A DNA stretch of 64,000 bases from contig NZ_CP117969.2 in the NCBI RefSeq assembly GCF_028743515.2, positions 2,141,501 through 2,205,500 of the forward strand, read 5' to 3'. The stretch's first letter is position 1. Every line of letters starts with the position of its first letter. A program made the position numbers and the translations under genes. Source of the stretch: Imtechella halotolerans (GTDB lineage: Bacteria > Bacteroidota > Bacteroidia > Flavobacteriales > Flavobacteriaceae). Positions 63,810 to 64,000 of the stretch are shown one piece after another. The notes under the pieces were generated by a model, which saw nothing but the letters and a program-made list of their open reading frames with translations, was not told the DNA's origin and ran no database searches.

Positions 63810-63832
63810 ATTAATTTTTGTTAGGATTAACG

Positions 63833-64000
63833 CTACCTCTTATTTTTTGTCGACTCACGAGTTATAAGTGTAGTTTGAACAATTTCTGTACTATACGTTT
63901 CTTCTTCAACTTCCTCGTCAAGTTTTTTAATTAGCATTTTAGCAGCACGTTCACCTATTTCTAAACCATGTTGTACAACCGTTGTGAGAGAAGGAGTTGC
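63833..64000 (-). CDS. LacI-family transcriptional regulator (3' end only)
   Basis: The last 55 codons and stop of a gene that starts beyond the window. 'TPSLTTVVQHGLEIGERAAKMLIKKL' (split, residues near the C-terminus) and the ending 'TLITRESTKNKR' match the effector domain of LacI/PurR regulators. It is oriented like the maltose operon and lies directly upstream of it, so it probably controls the operon in response to a glucan breakdown product. The DNA-binding part cannot be seen. Confidence 0.9.
   Translation of the reverse strand, partial: ATPSLTTVVQHGLEIGERAAKMLIKKLDEEVEEETYSTEIVQTTLITRESTKNKR

Noticed and set aside
1-64000. CRISPR arrays, insertion sequences, prophage or integron elements
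   Set aside because: No regularly spaced repeats, transposase, integrase or terminal inverted repeats were seen by eye; a repeat search could still find short elements.

Overview
The window looks like a chromosomal segment of a marine-type Bacteroidota, most likely a Flavobacteriaceae member. It is AT-rich. Many upstream regions carry the Bacteroidota -7 promoter element TAnnTTTG, and the gene families are typical of that phylum (fused folK-deoxynucleoside kinase, fused CcsBA, DUF2797 next to GH3, clade II type nosZ, mevalonate-pathway genes). No insertion sequence, prophage, integron or CRISPR array was seen.

Layout. 0-11.8 kb is mostly housekeeping: DoxX-like protein, ECF sigma factor, tRNA-Leu(UAA) and tRNA-Gly(GCC), mutS, an SMR/SugE exporter, a SpoU-type RNA methyltransferase, folK-dNK, sppA, a queuosine-precursor transporter and a large AsmA-like protein. 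11.8-18.2 kb (minus strand) is a nitrous-oxide reductase operon: lipoprotein cytochrome c, nosZ, a 4-TM protein, nosL, nosD, nosF, nosY. A divergent Rrf2 regulator with three cysteines follows. 18.8-22.8 kb holds DUF2797, GH3 and an arsenosugar pair (peroxidase-like CMD protein plus radical SAM ArsS). 23.1-29.7 kb is a nitrite-ammonification operon: beta-barrel porin, nrfH, nrfA and the cytochrome c assembly protein CcsBA.

29.8-34.4 kb (minus) carries a GreA-like factor, glutamate dehydrogenase, a small protein with two identical four-cysteine modules, and a NtrC-type response regulator with its histidine kinase. A strong sigma-54 (-24/-12) promoter sits in front of the cysteine protein/GDH pair, with a long dyad upstream of it where an enhancer would lie. 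34.5-40.9 kb (plus) is a tightly coupled operon: arsenosugar-type glycosyltransferase, purine nucleoside phosphorylase, membrane fatty-acid-hydroxylase/sterol-desaturase, a MerT-like protein with a vicinal cysteine pair, a DPM-synthase-like GT2 and a CESA-like GT2. A separately promoted GT-C type membrane protein follows it.

41-48.5 kb carries rluB, a UbiA-mevalonate kinase-diphosphomevalonate decarboxylase operon, TspO, a CarboxypepD_reg protein, an HI0933-type flavoprotein and a GDPD lipoprotein. 48.6-53.3 kb is an AraC regulator, an exported cytosine-deaminase-like amidohydrolase, an ankyrin protein, an MFS exporter and a small membrane protein. 53.4-64 kb (minus) is a maltose/alpha-glucan operon (MFS, beta-phosphoglucomutase, GH65, GH13, GH31, GH13) next to the 3' end of a LacI-family regulator.

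Together the genes describe a heterotroph that can use N2O and nitrite as alternative electron acceptors, assimilates ammonium through a regulated GDH, handles organoarsenic, and degrades alpha-glucans. The most unusual parts are the sigma-54/cysteine-module/GDH unit and the operon joining arsenosugar-family enzymes to polyprenol-type glycosyltransferases and a MerT-like protein.
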